A DNA stretch of 64,000 nucleotides, taken from the NCBI RefSeq assembly GCF_003696265.1, contig NZ_RFFH01000010.1, forward strand, positions 95,263 through 159,262, written 5' to 3'. A program made the translations under genes and the position numbers. Below the pieces are notes generated by a model. That model was not told the origin of the DNA, made no database searches, and saw only the letters and a list, made by a program, of their open reading frames with translations. The DNA is from Nocardia stercoris (lineage in GTDB: Bacteria; Actinomycetota; Actinomycetes; Mycobacteriales; Mycobacteriaceae). The first letter of the stretch is position 1; each line of letters starts with the position of its first letter. Positions 34,090 to 42,120 of the stretch are shown here, in pieces.

Positions 34090-34698
34090 ATGTCCACGTT
34101 GTCCGCTGTCGCGCTGGTATGCAGCCTGAAACCGTCACCGGCGCAATCCAGCAGTGCGCTGCTGGCCCGCCAACTGCTCGACGAATTCGAGAAGTTCGAC
34201 GTGACCGGGAAGTCGGTGCGCGTCGCCGATCTGGATATCCGGCCCGGCGTCACGGTCGACGAAGGCGACGGTGACCAGTGGCCGCAGGTGCGCGAGCTGA
34301 TCCTGGACGCGGACATCCTGCTGCTGGCCACGCCGACCTGGCTCGGCCATCCGTCGTCGATCACCCAGCGGGTCCTGGAACGGCTCGACGCCGAGCTCGG
34401 CGAGACCGACGACGCGGGCCGGCCCTCGATGGCCGGCAAGGTCGCTGTGGTCGCGGTGGTCGGCAACGAGGACGGCGCGCACAAGGTGATCGCCGATGTC
34501 TTCCAGGGGCTCGACGACGTCGGGTTCACCGTGCCCGCGCAGGGCGCCACGTACTGGAACGGTGAGGCCATGCACAAGGTCGACTACCAGGACCTGCCCG
34601 AGCCGCCGGAACAGACCCTGGCCGCGGGAACGACGTTGGCGCGCAACGCCGCTCACCTGGCCGGGCTGCTGCGGAACGGGCCGTACCCACCGCCGTGA
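34090..34698 (+). CDS. Flavodoxin-like NAD(P)H-dependent oxidoreductase
   Basis: A 202-residue flavodoxin-fold protein (NADPH-dependent FMN reductase/WrbA-like). The FMN phosphate loop is LVCSLKPSPAQSSSALLARQ; LLATPTWLGHPSSITQRVLERLDAEL is the typical FMN-binding TPTW-G-x-P-S segment, and VVAVVGNEDGAHKVI follows. Start ATG 34090 is after AAAGGGTGACC. First gene of a three-gene run with DUF6328-like and SDR genes, behind a strong SigF-type promoter. Likely quinone or electrophile reduction in stress; substrate not shown. Confidence 0.9.
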   Translation: MSTLSAVALVCSLKPSPAQSSSALLARQLLDEFEKFDVTGKSVRVADLDIRPGVTVDEGDGDQWPQVRELILDADILLLATPTWLGHPSSITQRVLERLDAELGETDDAGRPSMAGKVAVVAVVGNEDGAHKVIADVFQGLDDVGFTVPAQGATYWNGEAMHKVDYQDLPEPPEQTLAAGTTLARNAAHLAGLLRNGPYPPP

Positions 34699-34717
34699 CG
34701 AGCAGGGAGACCACGCC

Positions 34718-35200
34718 ATGGCCGCCGGCCCGCCCGGGACGGACCGCAGGGAGACCGAAGACGAACGGCTGGACCGGAATTGGAACAGCCTGATCCAGGA
34801 GCTGCGGGTCGTCCAGACCGGTGTGCAGTTCCTGACCGGCTTCCTGCTGACCTTGCCGTTCCAGAATCGGTTCGCGGACCTGCCGCTGCCGCAGCGGGTG
34901 CTGTATCTGGGCGTGGTGGGTGCGTCGATCGCGGCCACAGTGTGCCTCATGGCGCCGGTGGCGGCGCATCGAATGTTGTTCCGCCGCCATCAGATCGAGA
35001 ATGTGGTGACCACCGCGCACCGGTACGCGATCGCCGGACTGGGCCTGCTCGGGATCGCGCTGACCGGGGTCACGGTGCTCATCTTCGACACCGTCGCCGG
35101 ACCGGTCGCGGCCGCGGCCGCGGGTTCGGTCGCCGGGGTGTCGTTCGTCGCGGTCTGGCTCGTGCACCCCTGGCAGCAGCGGCGTGGCCGGCGCGCGTGA
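34718..35200 (+). CDS. DUF6328-like membrane protein
   Basis: A 160-residue protein with a charged head (TDRRETEDERLDRNWNSLIQELRVVQTG) and four membrane helices (e.g. QFLTGFLLTLPFQNRF, VLYLGVVGASIAATVCLM, IAGLGLLGIALTGVTVLIF, AAAAAGSVAGVSFVAVWLV). The RxxQTGxQ-x-L-x-GFLL-x-LPFQ-x-RF signature matches the actinobacterial DUF6328 family. Function unknown; in other actinobacteria these sit with stress genes. ATG 34718 chosen; 19 bp after the flavodoxin stop. Confidence 0.85.
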   Translation: MAAGPPGTDRRETEDERLDRNWNSLIQELRVVQTGVQFLTGFLLTLPFQNRFADLPLPQRVLYLGVVGASIAATVCLMAPVAAHRMLFRRHQIENVVTTAHRYAIAGLGLLGIALTGVTVLIFDTVAGPVAAAAAGSVAGVSFVAVWLVHPWQQRRGRRA

Positions 35201-35227
35201 GCCGCCCGGCCGGAGGGAAGGAGCGAT

Positions 35228-36193
35228 ATGGCGACAACTGCGAAGGTCGTGGTGGTGACCGGTGCGAGCGCGGGAATCGGGCGCGCGACCGCCCGGATGT
35301 TCGCCGAACGGGGTTGCGCGGTCGGCTTGCTGGCGCGCGGCAGCAAGGGGTTGGCCGCGGCCGCGGACGACGTCCGCGAACTCGGCGGTACCCCGCTGGC
35401 GTTGCCGGTCGACGTGGCGGATCATGCCGCGGTGGCGGCGGCCGCGACCCGTGTCGAAGCCGAACTCGGCCCGATCGACGTCTGGGTGAATTCGGCGTTC
35501 ACCGCGGTGTTCTCGCCGTTGCGGGAGATGCGGCCCGAGGAGTTCCGGCGGGTCACGGAGGTGACCTATCTCGGCTCGGTGTACGGCACGATGGTCGCGC
35601 TCGAGCACATGCGCCCGCGGGACCGGGGTGCGATCGTGCAGGTCGGCTCGGCGCTGGGGGACCGCTCGATTCCGCTGCAGTCGGCGTACTGCGGTGCCAA
35701 GCACGCGGTGAACGGTTTCGTGGAGGCCGCGCGGGTGGAACTGATGCACGAGCACAGCAATGTGCACATCACGATCGTGCAGGCGCCCGCGGTGAACACA
35801 CCGCAGTTCTCGTGGGTGCGCTCCCGGCTGCCACAGACCCCGCAACCGGTGCCGCCGATCTATCAGCCGGAGGTGGTGGCCCGCACGATCCTGTTCGCCG
35901 CCGACCACCCGCGGCACAAGCAGTACTGGGTGGGCGCCAGCACGGTCGGCACGGTGCTGGGCCAGCGGCTGGCGCCGGGTCTGCTCGACCGCTACCTGGC
36001 GCGCACCGGATATCGCTCCCAACAGACCGATGTGGCGGCGCGCGGGGCGGGCGACAATCTGTGGGCCGCGTGTGACGGCGTCGACGGCCACGATTACGGC
36101 GCCCACGGCGAATTCGACGCCCGCGCGCACCGGCACAGTGTCGAGGCGTGGCTGGCGCGCGGGATCCGGTCGGTCGCCGCTCACATCCGGTAG
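35228..36193 (+). CDS. SDR family oxidoreductase with C-terminal extension
   Basis: A 321-residue SDR: VVVTGASAGIGRATARMFAERG, NSAF in place of NNAG, VQVGSALGDRSIPLQSAYCGAKHAV with S/Y/K catalytic residues. After residue ~250 it has an extra ~70-residue tail (TDVAARGAGDNLWAACDGVDGHDYGAHGEFD) typical of the actinobacterial subgroup annotated near stress genes. Last gene of the flavodoxin/DUF6328 run, RBS GGAAGGAG. Overlaps the enolase-family gene at its 3' end by 13 bp on the opposite strand. Confidence 0.9.
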   Translation: MATTAKVVVVTGASAGIGRATARMFAERGCAVGLLARGSKGLAAAADDVRELGGTPLALPVDVADHAAVAAAATRVEAELGPIDVWVNSAFTAVFSPLREMRPEEFRRVTEVTYLGSVYGTMVALEHMRPRDRGAIVQVGSALGDRSIPLQSAYCGAKHAVNGFVEAARVELMHEHSNVHITIVQAPAVNTPQFSWVRSRLPQTPQPVPPIYQPEVVARTILFAADHPRHKQYWVGASTVGTVLGQRLAPGLLDRYLARTGYRSQQTDVAARGAGDNLWAACDGVDGHDYGAHGEFDARAHRHSVEAWLARGIRSVAAHIR

Positions 36194-37266
36194 GAGCCGG
36201 AGCGCTCCGACAGCGTCATTCCGTGTCCGTACGGTCCGGCGTCGGCGCCGCGCGGCAGCATGCGTCCGTCGGCGACCGTGGGTGCCCCGTCCACGAGCAG
36301 CGGTTCGAGCCGCGCGTGGTCGACGAACCATTCGATGTGCCGCAGCCGCGGCACCGCGGCGGCGACGACCGCGTGCAGGGCGGGCGCGCAGTGCGCGGAG
36401 ACGTCGCGGTGTACCGCTGCGGCGAGGGCGGCGCCGCACAGGAACCCGGAGTACCCGCCGCACCGGGTGACGTCGAGTTGCAGGCAGTCGACGGCATCGA
36501 TCAGCCGTGCGGCGTCGGATTCGGTGTTCACGTACTCCCCGGCGGCCACGTCGCAGCGCACGGCGTCACGGACCGCCCGCAGGCCTTCGACGTCGTCGCT
36601 GGTCACCGGTTCCTCGAACCAGATCACGCCGAGCCGGTCCAGTTCGCTGCCCATCCGCCGGGCCGCCGCGGGGGAGTAGGCGCCGTTGGCGTCCACCATG
36701 ATTCGGGTCGAGTCGCCCAGCAGGGTGCCGATCTGCGCGACCCGGGCGAGGTCACGGTCGGCGTCGGCGCCGATCTTGATCTTGACCATGGTGCACCCGG
36801 CGGCCGCCCAGATCGCGGCCTGTCCGGCCAGCTGATCGTCGGTCAGATTCACGAAGCCGCCGGACCCGTACACCACGGTCGCGTCGCGCACCCGGCCGAG
36901 CAACTCCGGCAGCGGCACCTGCAGCAGCCGCGCCTTCAGATCCCACAGGGCGATGTCGACCGCGCTGAGCGCGTAGGTCGTGACTCCGGGAACCCCGATA
37001 TTGCGGCAGGCTCGGCGCAGCCGATGACCGAGATCGGTGATGTCGGCGGGCGAGCTGTCGAGCAACAGCGGCCGCAGGTGTTCGTTCACCACGGTCGCGA
37101 CCGCCGGCGACCCGTAGGTCCAGCCGAGCCCGCGCTCGTAGCCGGCGCCGACGGTGACGGTCACCGCGACCGTCGAATCCCAGGTGAGGGTGCCGTCGGC
37201 CTCCGGTTGCGGGGTGGGGAACCGGTAGGTGCCGGTGGTGACCGAATCGATCGGCGGCATGGTCAC
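36181..37266 (-). CDS. Enolase superfamily (mandelate racemase/MLE-like) enzyme
   Basis: A 361-residue enolase-superfamily protein: N-terminal capping domain, then the barrel with WDLKARLLQVPLPELLG, catalytic KIKIG (KxK), metal ligand IMVDANGAYSP, WFEEPV, and GEY/QLDVTRCGGYSGFL. All three acidic metal ligands are visible (D, E, E/D), so it should be an active dehydratase, racemase or epimerase of a sugar acid or similar carboxylate. Its ATG overlaps the stop of the FAD/Fe-S oxidase (37263-37266): one operon, implying the two act on the same hydroxyacid. Confidence 0.9.
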   Translation of the reverse strand: MTMPPIDSVTTGTYRFPTPQPEADGTLTWDSTVAVTVTVGAGYERGLGWTYGSPAVATVVNEHLRPLLLDSSPADITDLGHRLRRACRNIGVPGVTTYALSAVDIALWDLKARLLQVPLPELLGRVRDATVVYGSGGFVNLTDDQLAGQAAIWAAAGCTMVKIKIGADADRDLARVAQIGTLLGDSTRIMVDANGAYSPAAARRMGSELDRLGVIWFEEPVTSDDVEGLRAVRDAVRCDVAAGEYVNTESDAARLIDAVDCLQLDVTRCGGYSGFLCGAALAAAVHRDVSAHCAPALHAVVAAAVPRLRHIEWFVDHARLEPLLVDGAPTVADGRMLPRGADAGPYGHGMTLSERSGSYRM

Positions 37267-40133
37267 GGCGACTCGTCCCGCAGCGCCGCGGCCAGCACCT
37301 CGGCGGTGTGCCGGGGTTGCGCGGCCGGCAGTAGATGGCGGATCTGGGTGCGGCAGCTGAATCCGTCGGCCAGCACGCGGGTCTCGGGCGCGGCGGCGCG
37401 CAGGGCCGGGATCAGCTGATCCTGCGCACAGGCCACCGAGACCTCGTAGTGTCCCCGCTCGAACCCGAAATTACCTGCCAGGCCACAACATCCGGCGTCG
37501 AGCAGGGTGAGGTCGGCGCCCGCGGCGTCGAACAGTTCACGGTCGGCGTCCGAGCCCAGCAGGGCGTGCTGGTGGCAGTGCGGCTGGGCCAAGACCGGTC
37601 CGGTGACGCGCGGCGGCGTCCATTCGGGGGCGCGGGCCCGCAGCAGCTCGGCGAGGGTGTGGGTCTGCCCGGCCAGGCGGTGCGCGTCCTCGTCACCGTC
37701 GAGGAGCTCGGGCAGGTCACCGCGGAAGACCGCGGCGCAACTGGGTTCGAGCACGACCACCGGGGTGCCGGCGCGCAGCGCGGGTTCGAGGACGGCCAGC
37801 GTGCGACGCAGCACTCGGCGCGCGGTCGCCAGCTGGCCGGTGGAGATCCAGGTCAGGCCGCAGCACACGCTCCGGCGCGGCACCCGGACGTCGAATCCGG
37901 CGGCGGTCAGCACCGCCGCGGCGGCGTGCGCGATCTGTGGTTCGAAGTTGTTGCTGAAGGTGTCCGGCCACAGCACGACTCGACCGTGCGTGCCGGATCC
38001 GACCGGGCCCGAAAAGCTTTCGGTGAACCGGTGCCGCGCGAACCGGGGCAGCTCCCGGCGGGGATCCACGCCGCCCGCGCGAGCGAGCGCACGGCGCACT
38101 CCCGGCGTGTGGGTGAGGGCGTCGACCAGCGGCGACACCGGTGCGGCGAGCCGGGCCCACAGCGGGATCCAGCCCATCGTGTAGTGGGCGCGCGGCCGCA
38201 GCCGACCGGCGTAGTGGTGGGACAGGAATTCGGCCTTGTACGTGGCCATGTCGACGTCGACGGGACAGTCGCTGCGACATCCCTTGCACGCCAGGCACAG
38301 ATCGAGGGCGTCGCGAACCTCGGTGGAACGCCAGCCGTCGTCGATCAGCTCGCCGTTCAGCATCTCGTACAACAGCCGGGCGCGACCGCGGGTCGAATGC
38401 TCCTCCTCGTGGGTCACCCGGTAGCTGGGGCACATGACGCCGCCGTCCGCGCCGCGGCATTTGCCCACGCCGACACAGCGATCGGCGGCGTGGCTGAACC
38501 GGTGCCCGTCGTCGGGGAAGGCGAAATACGTGTGCGGTTCCCACGGGCGGTACCCCGTGCCCTGGCGCAGATCGGCGTCCAGGGCCCGGGGCGCGACGAC
38601 CTTGCCGGGATTCATCCGGTCGCCCGGATCGAACAGCGACTTCACCTCGCCGAAGGCCGTGATGATCCGGTCGCCGAACATGATCGGCAGCAGTTCGGCG
38701 CGGGACTGGCCGTCGCCGTGTTCGCCGGACAGTGATCCGCCGTAGCGGACGACGAGACAGGCGCTCTCGCGGGCGAATTCGCGGTAGTGGGCGATTCCTT
38801 CGGCGGTGCGCAGGTCGAACGGGATGCGCGTGTGCACGCAGCCCTGGCCGAAGTGGCCGTAGAGCGAGCTGGCGCCGTAGTCGAAACGGTCCAGCAGCGT
38901 GTGGAATTCGCGCAGGTAGTCGCCGAGCCGCTCGGGTGGGACGGCGGCGTCCTCCCAGCCCTCGTGGGTTTCGGGGCCGTCGGGCGGATAGGCGGTGGCG
39001 CCGAGACCGGCTTCGCGGGCCGACCACAGCTCGGCCTCGCGTTCCGGTTCGTCGACCAGGATCCCGGTGATCCCGTTCGCGGCGGTCAGGTCGGCGAGCA
39101 GGTCGCGGGCCCGCTCGTCGGCCTCGGCCTGGTCGGTGCCGTCGAATTGGACCATCAGCCAAGCGTTTCCGTCGGGCAGCTGGTGGATCGCCCGCTCGGC
39201 GAGCCGGCGCGAGTGCTCCAGCTGGACGAGTCGATGGTCCAGGCCCTCCAGGGCCGCGGGCCGGTGCCGCAGGACGGCCGGCACGGCGTCGGCGGCGGCG
39301 TAGACGTCGTCGAAACCGAGGACTGCCAGGGCGATCGCGCCCGGCCGGGGTACCAGGTCGAGTTCGGCGCGCAGCACCGTGACCAGGGTGCTTTCGCTGC
39401 CGACGAGGAATTTGGCTATGTCGCAGCCGTTCTCGGGCAACAGGGAGTCGAGGTTGTATCCGGACACGCGGCGCGGAATATGCGGGTAGCCGCGGCGGAT
39501 GTCCTCGGCGTAGCGGTCCACGATCGAGCCGAGCGGTGCGCGCAGTGCCGGGTCCAGGCCGTGGTCGCCGGGGCCGACCCACATGCGCTGCCCACCGTAG
39601 GTGAGGATCTCGAGCCGGCGGACCGCGTCGGCCGTCTTTCCGTAGGCCTGTGCCGAGGCGCCGCACGAGTTGTTGCCGATCATCCCGCCGATCGTGCAGC
39701 TGACGTGCGTGGACGGCTTGGGCCCGACCATCAGGTCGTAGGGCGCCAGCCGATCGTTGAGGCTGTCGAGCGCGATTCCGGGCTCGACCACCGTGGTACG
39801 AGCCTGCGGATCCACCGCGACCACCTCGCGACAGTATTTGCTCCAGTCCAGTACGACCGCGGCATTGCAGCACTGGCCGGCCAGGCTGGTCCCGCCGCCG
39901 CGCGACAACAGCGGCAGATCGTGCGCCCGGCACACGGCGACCGCGGCGACGGCGTCCTCAGGGGTGCGCGGCACGACCACCCCCAGCGGCAGCGCGCGAT
40001 AGTTCGACGCGTCGGTCGAATAGGCCGCGCGGGAGCCGGAATCGAACCGGACCTCACCGGTGACGGCGTCGGCGAGATCGGCGGCGGCCGCGTCCAGCGG
40101 CCATCGCGTCCGGCTGTCGTGTCGAGTGCTCAT
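37263..40133 (-). CDS. FAD-linked oxidase fused to Fe-S (GlpC/CCG) domains
   Basis: A 956-residue fusion of a D-lactate/2-hydroxyglutarate-dehydrogenase-type FAD domain (LPLLSRGGGTSLAGQCCNAAVV, GGMIGNNSCGASAQAYGKT, C-terminal FGQGCVHTRI and GSLSGEHGDGQSR) and an iron-sulfur subunit: LCLACKGCRSDCPVD 4Fe-4S motif and two CCG-type segments (VCCGLTW; DAGCCGLAGNFGFE). It should oxidise a D-2-hydroxyacid and pass electrons to the quinone pool. First gene of an operon with the enolase-family enzyme; a GTTT-N15-GGGTAA box lies 66 bp upstream of the start. Confidence 0.93.
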   Translation of the reverse strand: MSTRHDSRTRWPLDAAAADLADAVTGEVRFDSGSRAAYSTDASNYRALPLGVVVPRTPEDAVAAVAVCRAHDLPLLSRGGGTSLAGQCCNAAVVLDWSKYCREVVAVDPQARTTVVEPGIALDSLNDRLAPYDLMVGPKPSTHVSCTIGGMIGNNSCGASAQAYGKTADAVRRLEILTYGGQRMWVGPGDHGLDPALRAPLGSIVDRYAEDIRRGYPHIPRRVSGYNLDSLLPENGCDIAKFLVGSESTLVTVLRAELDLVPRPGAIALAVLGFDDVYAAADAVPAVLRHRPAALEGLDHRLVQLEHSRRLAERAIHQLPDGNAWLMVQFDGTDQAEADERARDLLADLTAANGITGILVDEPEREAELWSAREAGLGATAYPPDGPETHEGWEDAAVPPERLGDYLREFHTLLDRFDYGASSLYGHFGQGCVHTRIPFDLRTAEGIAHYREFARESACLVVRYGGSLSGEHGDGQSRAELLPIMFGDRIITAFGEVKSLFDPGDRMNPGKVVAPRALDADLRQGTGYRPWEPHTYFAFPDDGHRFSHAADRCVGVGKCRGADGGVMCPSYRVTHEEEHSTRGRARLLYEMLNGELIDDGWRSTEVRDALDLCLACKGCRSDCPVDVDMATYKAEFLSHHYAGRLRPRAHYTMGWIPLWARLAAPVSPLVDALTHTPGVRRALARAGGVDPRRELPRFARHRFTESFSGPVGSGTHGRVVLWPDTFSNNFEPQIAHAAAAVLTAAGFDVRVPRRSVCCGLTWISTGQLATARRVLRRTLAVLEPALRAGTPVVVLEPSCAAVFRGDLPELLDGDEDAHRLAGQTHTLAELLRARAPEWTPPRVTGPVLAQPHCHQHALLGSDADRELFDAAGADLTLLDAGCCGLAGNFGFERGHYEVSVACAQDQLIPALRAAAPETRVLADGFSCRTQIRHLLPAAQPRHTAEVLAAALRDESP

Positions 40134-40198
40134 CGGTCACCTCGATCTCCGATCGGCGGCTCGAGCCGTCTGTTCCGGGCCGACTGCTCACGGCGCGC

Positions 40199-40223
40199 TT
40201 ACCCTCATCCGGCCTCGGGAAAC
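40199..40223 (-). promoter_or_regulatory. SigF/SigB-type promoter for the FAD/Fe-S oxidase
   Basis: On the minus strand, GTTT-N15-GGGTAA, differing from GGGTAY only in the last base, 66 bp upstream of the 40133 start. Back-to-back with the hemerythrin promoter at 40241. Confidence 0.6.
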
Positions 40224-40240
40224 GGCCGCCCGCCGCGCCC

Positions 40241-40265
40241 GTTTCCGCAGGACACGCCGTGGTAC
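40241..40265 (+). promoter_or_regulatory. SigF/SigB-like promoter for hemerythrin gene
   Basis: GTTT-N15-TGGTAC, one mismatch (first base of the -10), ending 36 bp before the hemerythrin ATG. Confidence 0.5.
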
Positions 40266-40300
40266 TCGCGGGTCGTCGATCGAGAGAAGGGACGGCGGTC

Positions 40301-40861
40301 ATGAGCAACCCGGACGACGATGTGATCGAGGTACTGCTCCGCCAGCACCGGGAGGTCGAATATCTGCTGGATCTGCTGGTCGAGGGCACCACGGCCAGAC
40401 CGGAGACGTTCGACGCGCTCGTGGGCATGCTGACGCTCCACGAGAGTGCCGAGGAACAGGTGGTCCATCCGGCGGTACGCAGCCTTCCGGGCGGGAACGC
40501 GGTGGTGGACGCCCGGCTGGACGAGGAGCACGAGGCGAAACACGTTCTCGCCGACCTGCGGGAACTCGGCGTCGACGATCCGGGGTTCGACGAGCTGTTC
40601 GAGAAGTTCGCGACGGCCGTCCGGCATCACGCCAGCTACGAGGAGCTGTACGAGTTCCCGCTGCTGCGGGCCGGTAGACAACCCGAGGACCTGCGCGATA
40701 TGGCCGTCTCGGTCGAGGCCGCGCAGACCGTCGGGCCCACGCACCCGCATCCGCACGCCGGTGAGTCCGCCCTCGCGAACACCGTGGCCGCGCCGCTGCT
40801 GGGTGCGTTCGACCGGGTCCTGGACGCGGTGCGTGACTTCTCCCGGGCCCACGGGCACTGA
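40301..40861 (+). CDS. Hemerythrin HHE domain protein
   Basis: A 186-residue protein with the four-helix hemerythrin-like fold binding a non-haem diiron centre. Ligands: His of LLRQHREVEYLLDLL, LTLHESAEEQVVHPAV (HxxxEEqxxHP), DEEHEAKHVLADL and HHASYEELYEFPLL. Such proteins bind O2 or scavenge NO/peroxide in the cytosol. The C-terminal ~45 residues are His/Pro-rich linker plus helix (TVAAPLLGAFDRVLDAVRDF). ATG 40301 follows AGAAGGGA. Divergent from the FAD/Fe-S oxidase; both have stress-type promoter boxes. Confidence 0.93.
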   Translation: MSNPDDDVIEVLLRQHREVEYLLDLLVEGTTARPETFDALVGMLTLHESAEEQVVHPAVRSLPGGNAVVDARLDEEHEAKHVLADLRELGVDDPGFDELFEKFATAVRHHASYEELYEFPLLRAGRQPEDLRDMAVSVEAAQTVGPTHPHPHAGESALANTVAAPLLGAFDRVLDAVRDFSRAHGH

Positions 40862-40880
40862 ATTCGGTACGCGTTTCCCC

Positions 40881-40905
40881 GGTTGACCTGCGGTGAACGT
40901 GGTAT
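40881..40905 (+). promoter_or_regulatory. SigF/SigB-like promoter for Met-rich peptide
   Basis: GGTT-N15-TGGTAT, same first-base variant of the -10 as the hemerythrin box, ending 41 bp before the ATG at 40947. Confidence 0.5.
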
Positions 40906-40946
40906 TCGCCCGGTGCTCGAAACAACGGCAATCTGAGGGGTTCGTG

Positions 40947-41027
40947 ATGATGGGTCAAATGATGGGCGCATTCCTGGACATGGTGATCGACTGGCTCGAG
41001 CGCATGCGCAACATGATGGGTATGTGA
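40947..41027 (+). CDS. 26-aa Met-rich amphipathic peptide
   Basis: A 26-codon frame starting ATG-ATG at 40947 with GAGGGG 6 nt upstream and a stress-type promoter box above it. The peptide starts MMGQMMGAFLDM, continues VIDWLERMR and ends NMMGM; nine of 26 residues are Met. As a helix, Q4, D11, D15, E18 and N22 line one face and Met/Phe/Leu/Val/Ile/Trp the other, a strongly amphipathic membrane-surface pattern. No cleavable signal. It could be a membrane-bound stress microprotein, a metal-handling peptide, or a toxin-like peptide; none of these is shown. Too short for normal gene calls. Confidence 0.6.
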   Translation: MMGQMMGAFLDMVIDWLERMRNMMGM

Positions 41028-41037
41028 GCCACAGCGT

Positions 41038-41062
41038 GATTGGACCGCAGTAGGGCGGGTAG
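41038..41062 (+). promoter_or_regulatory. SigF/SigB-type promoter for 53-aa hydrophobic protein
   Basis: GATT-N15-GGGTAG on the plus strand, 158 bp before the ATG at 41221; the only coding frame downstream is that gene. Confidence 0.55.
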
Positions 41063-41220
41063 CCGTTGACTGGCAGACGATTCCGTGAGCACCATCAACG
41101 CCGATGCGATCACCAGGACGTGACCCGCTCCGCTGTCGTCGCCGGGCGCACCGGGCGAATCGCTCCGGACGCCGAATACCACGGCCGCCGTGGGAAATCC
41201 GCGATTCGGAGGTGACCGGA

Positions 41221-41382
41221 ATGCTTCCCCTTCTGGCGATATTGCTTCTCGTACTGATCCTGTTCGGCGTCGGCTTCGCGGTGAAGGTCCTGTGGTACAT
41301 CGCGGTGGCCGTCCTGGTGATCTGGCTGCTCGGCTTCTTGTTCCGCAGCGCGGACGGCGGTGGGCACTGGTACCGATGGTGA
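41221..41382 (+). CDS. Small hydrophobic membrane protein (53 aa)
   Basis: A 53-residue protein with two closely spaced hydrophobic helices (LPLLAILLLVLILFGVGF, then VLWYIAVAVLVIWLLGFLF) and a polar tail ending GGHWYRW. It belongs to the widespread actinobacterial small hydrophobic protein type found with stress genes. ATG 41221 has an ideal GGAGG, 8 nt upstream; in-frame codons upstream are Arg-rich and not part of it. A SigF-type box lies 158 bp upstream. Function unknown. Confidence 0.85.
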   Translation: MLPLLAILLLVLILFGVGFAVKVLWYIAVAVLVIWLLGFLFRSADGGGHWYRW

Positions 41383-41391
41383 CTCCCGCCG

Positions 41392-42027
41392 TCACCGCCC
41401 GGGGGCGAACTCGCCGAGACCGTCTTCGAGCAGGTCGAAGGCGCGGGCGCCCTCCGCGAGCATGTGCGCGGCGATGTCGGCACCGGTTCGGCCCGCCAGG
41501 GCCAGGCGGTGCACTTCTCGGGTAAGGGCTCGCGAAATGCCCAGCAGCGCATTGGCACTCGTGTAGGCGAGTACTTCCGGCACCTGCTCGGCGGCGATCA
41601 GCTGGGCCAGCTCGGTGGTTGCCCGGTCGATGATCTGCTGTTCGCGGGTGCGCAGGGCGGCGCTGCCGGCGATGAGCCGGGCCATGGTCGCCACGCGTGC
41701 GAGGGCCGCGGGGTCGGCGGTCGCCAGGGCACCGCGGCGTTGCACCACGAATTCGCGTGCGGCGGTGAGGATCGGCGTGCCGGTCGGCCGGTCTCGGATC
41801 GCCGCGATGAGGGCGTCTTCGTAGGTGCCCATGCCCTGGTAGACGAGATCTTCCTTGGTGGGGAAGTAGTTGAAGATCGTGGCCTCGGAGACCTCGGCGA
41901 GCCGCGCGATCTCCGAGACGCGGACGTCGTCGAAGCCGCGTGCGGCGAACAGGTTCAGCGCCGCGTCCATGATCTTCGCGCGGGTCTGCTGCTTCTTGCG
42001 CTCCCTGAGCCCTACCTCCACGGTCAT
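41392..42027 (-). CDS. TetR family regulator
   Basis: A 211-residue TetR protein: LRERKKQQTRAKIMDAALNLFAARGFDDVRVSEIARLAEVSEATIFNYFPTKEDL in pieces forms the standard HTH (residues 8-60). The C-terminus follows TetR_C patterns with a potential effector pocket. It is divergent from an NTF2-like/LLM gene pair; the 94-bp space has two palindromes (42057-42074 and 42089-42103), so it likely represses that pair and itself. Confidence 0.92.
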   Translation of the reverse strand: MTVEVGLRERKKQQTRAKIMDAALNLFAARGFDDVRVSEIARLAEVSEATIFNYFPTKEDLVYQGMGTYEDALIAAIRDRPTGTPILTAAREFVVQRRGALATADPAALARVATMARLIAGSAALRTREQQIIDRATTELAQLIAAEQVPEVLAYTSANALLGISRALTREVHRLALAGRTGADIAAHMLAEGARAFDLLEDGLGEFAPGR

Positions 42028-42056
42028 CGCTGCAGCCTACCCGGTTGACTTGGTGT

Positions 42057-42103
42057 GACTCCAATATTAGAGTCGCTCTACGTAAAAGTTGGAGCCACTC
42101 CAA
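42057..42103. promoter_or_regulatory. Two palindromic operators, TetR/NTF2 divergent region
   Basis: GACTC-N8-GAGTC at 42057-42074 (18 bp, nearly symmetric, centre AATATT) and TTGGAGCCACTCCAA at 42089-42103 (perfect 6-bp arms around CCA). Both contain an ACTCCAA half (GACTCCAA, CACTCCAA), so they are two copies of one site type spaced about 30 bp centre to centre. Confidence 0.6.
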
Positions 42104-42120
42104 GATTTCTGGAGGTAGTC

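Noticed and set aside
34526..36463. Long minus-strand frame (645 codons) opposite flavodoxin, DUF6328 and SDR genes
   Set aside because: His/Arg-rich shadow of three recognised plus-strand genes; no protein-like features.
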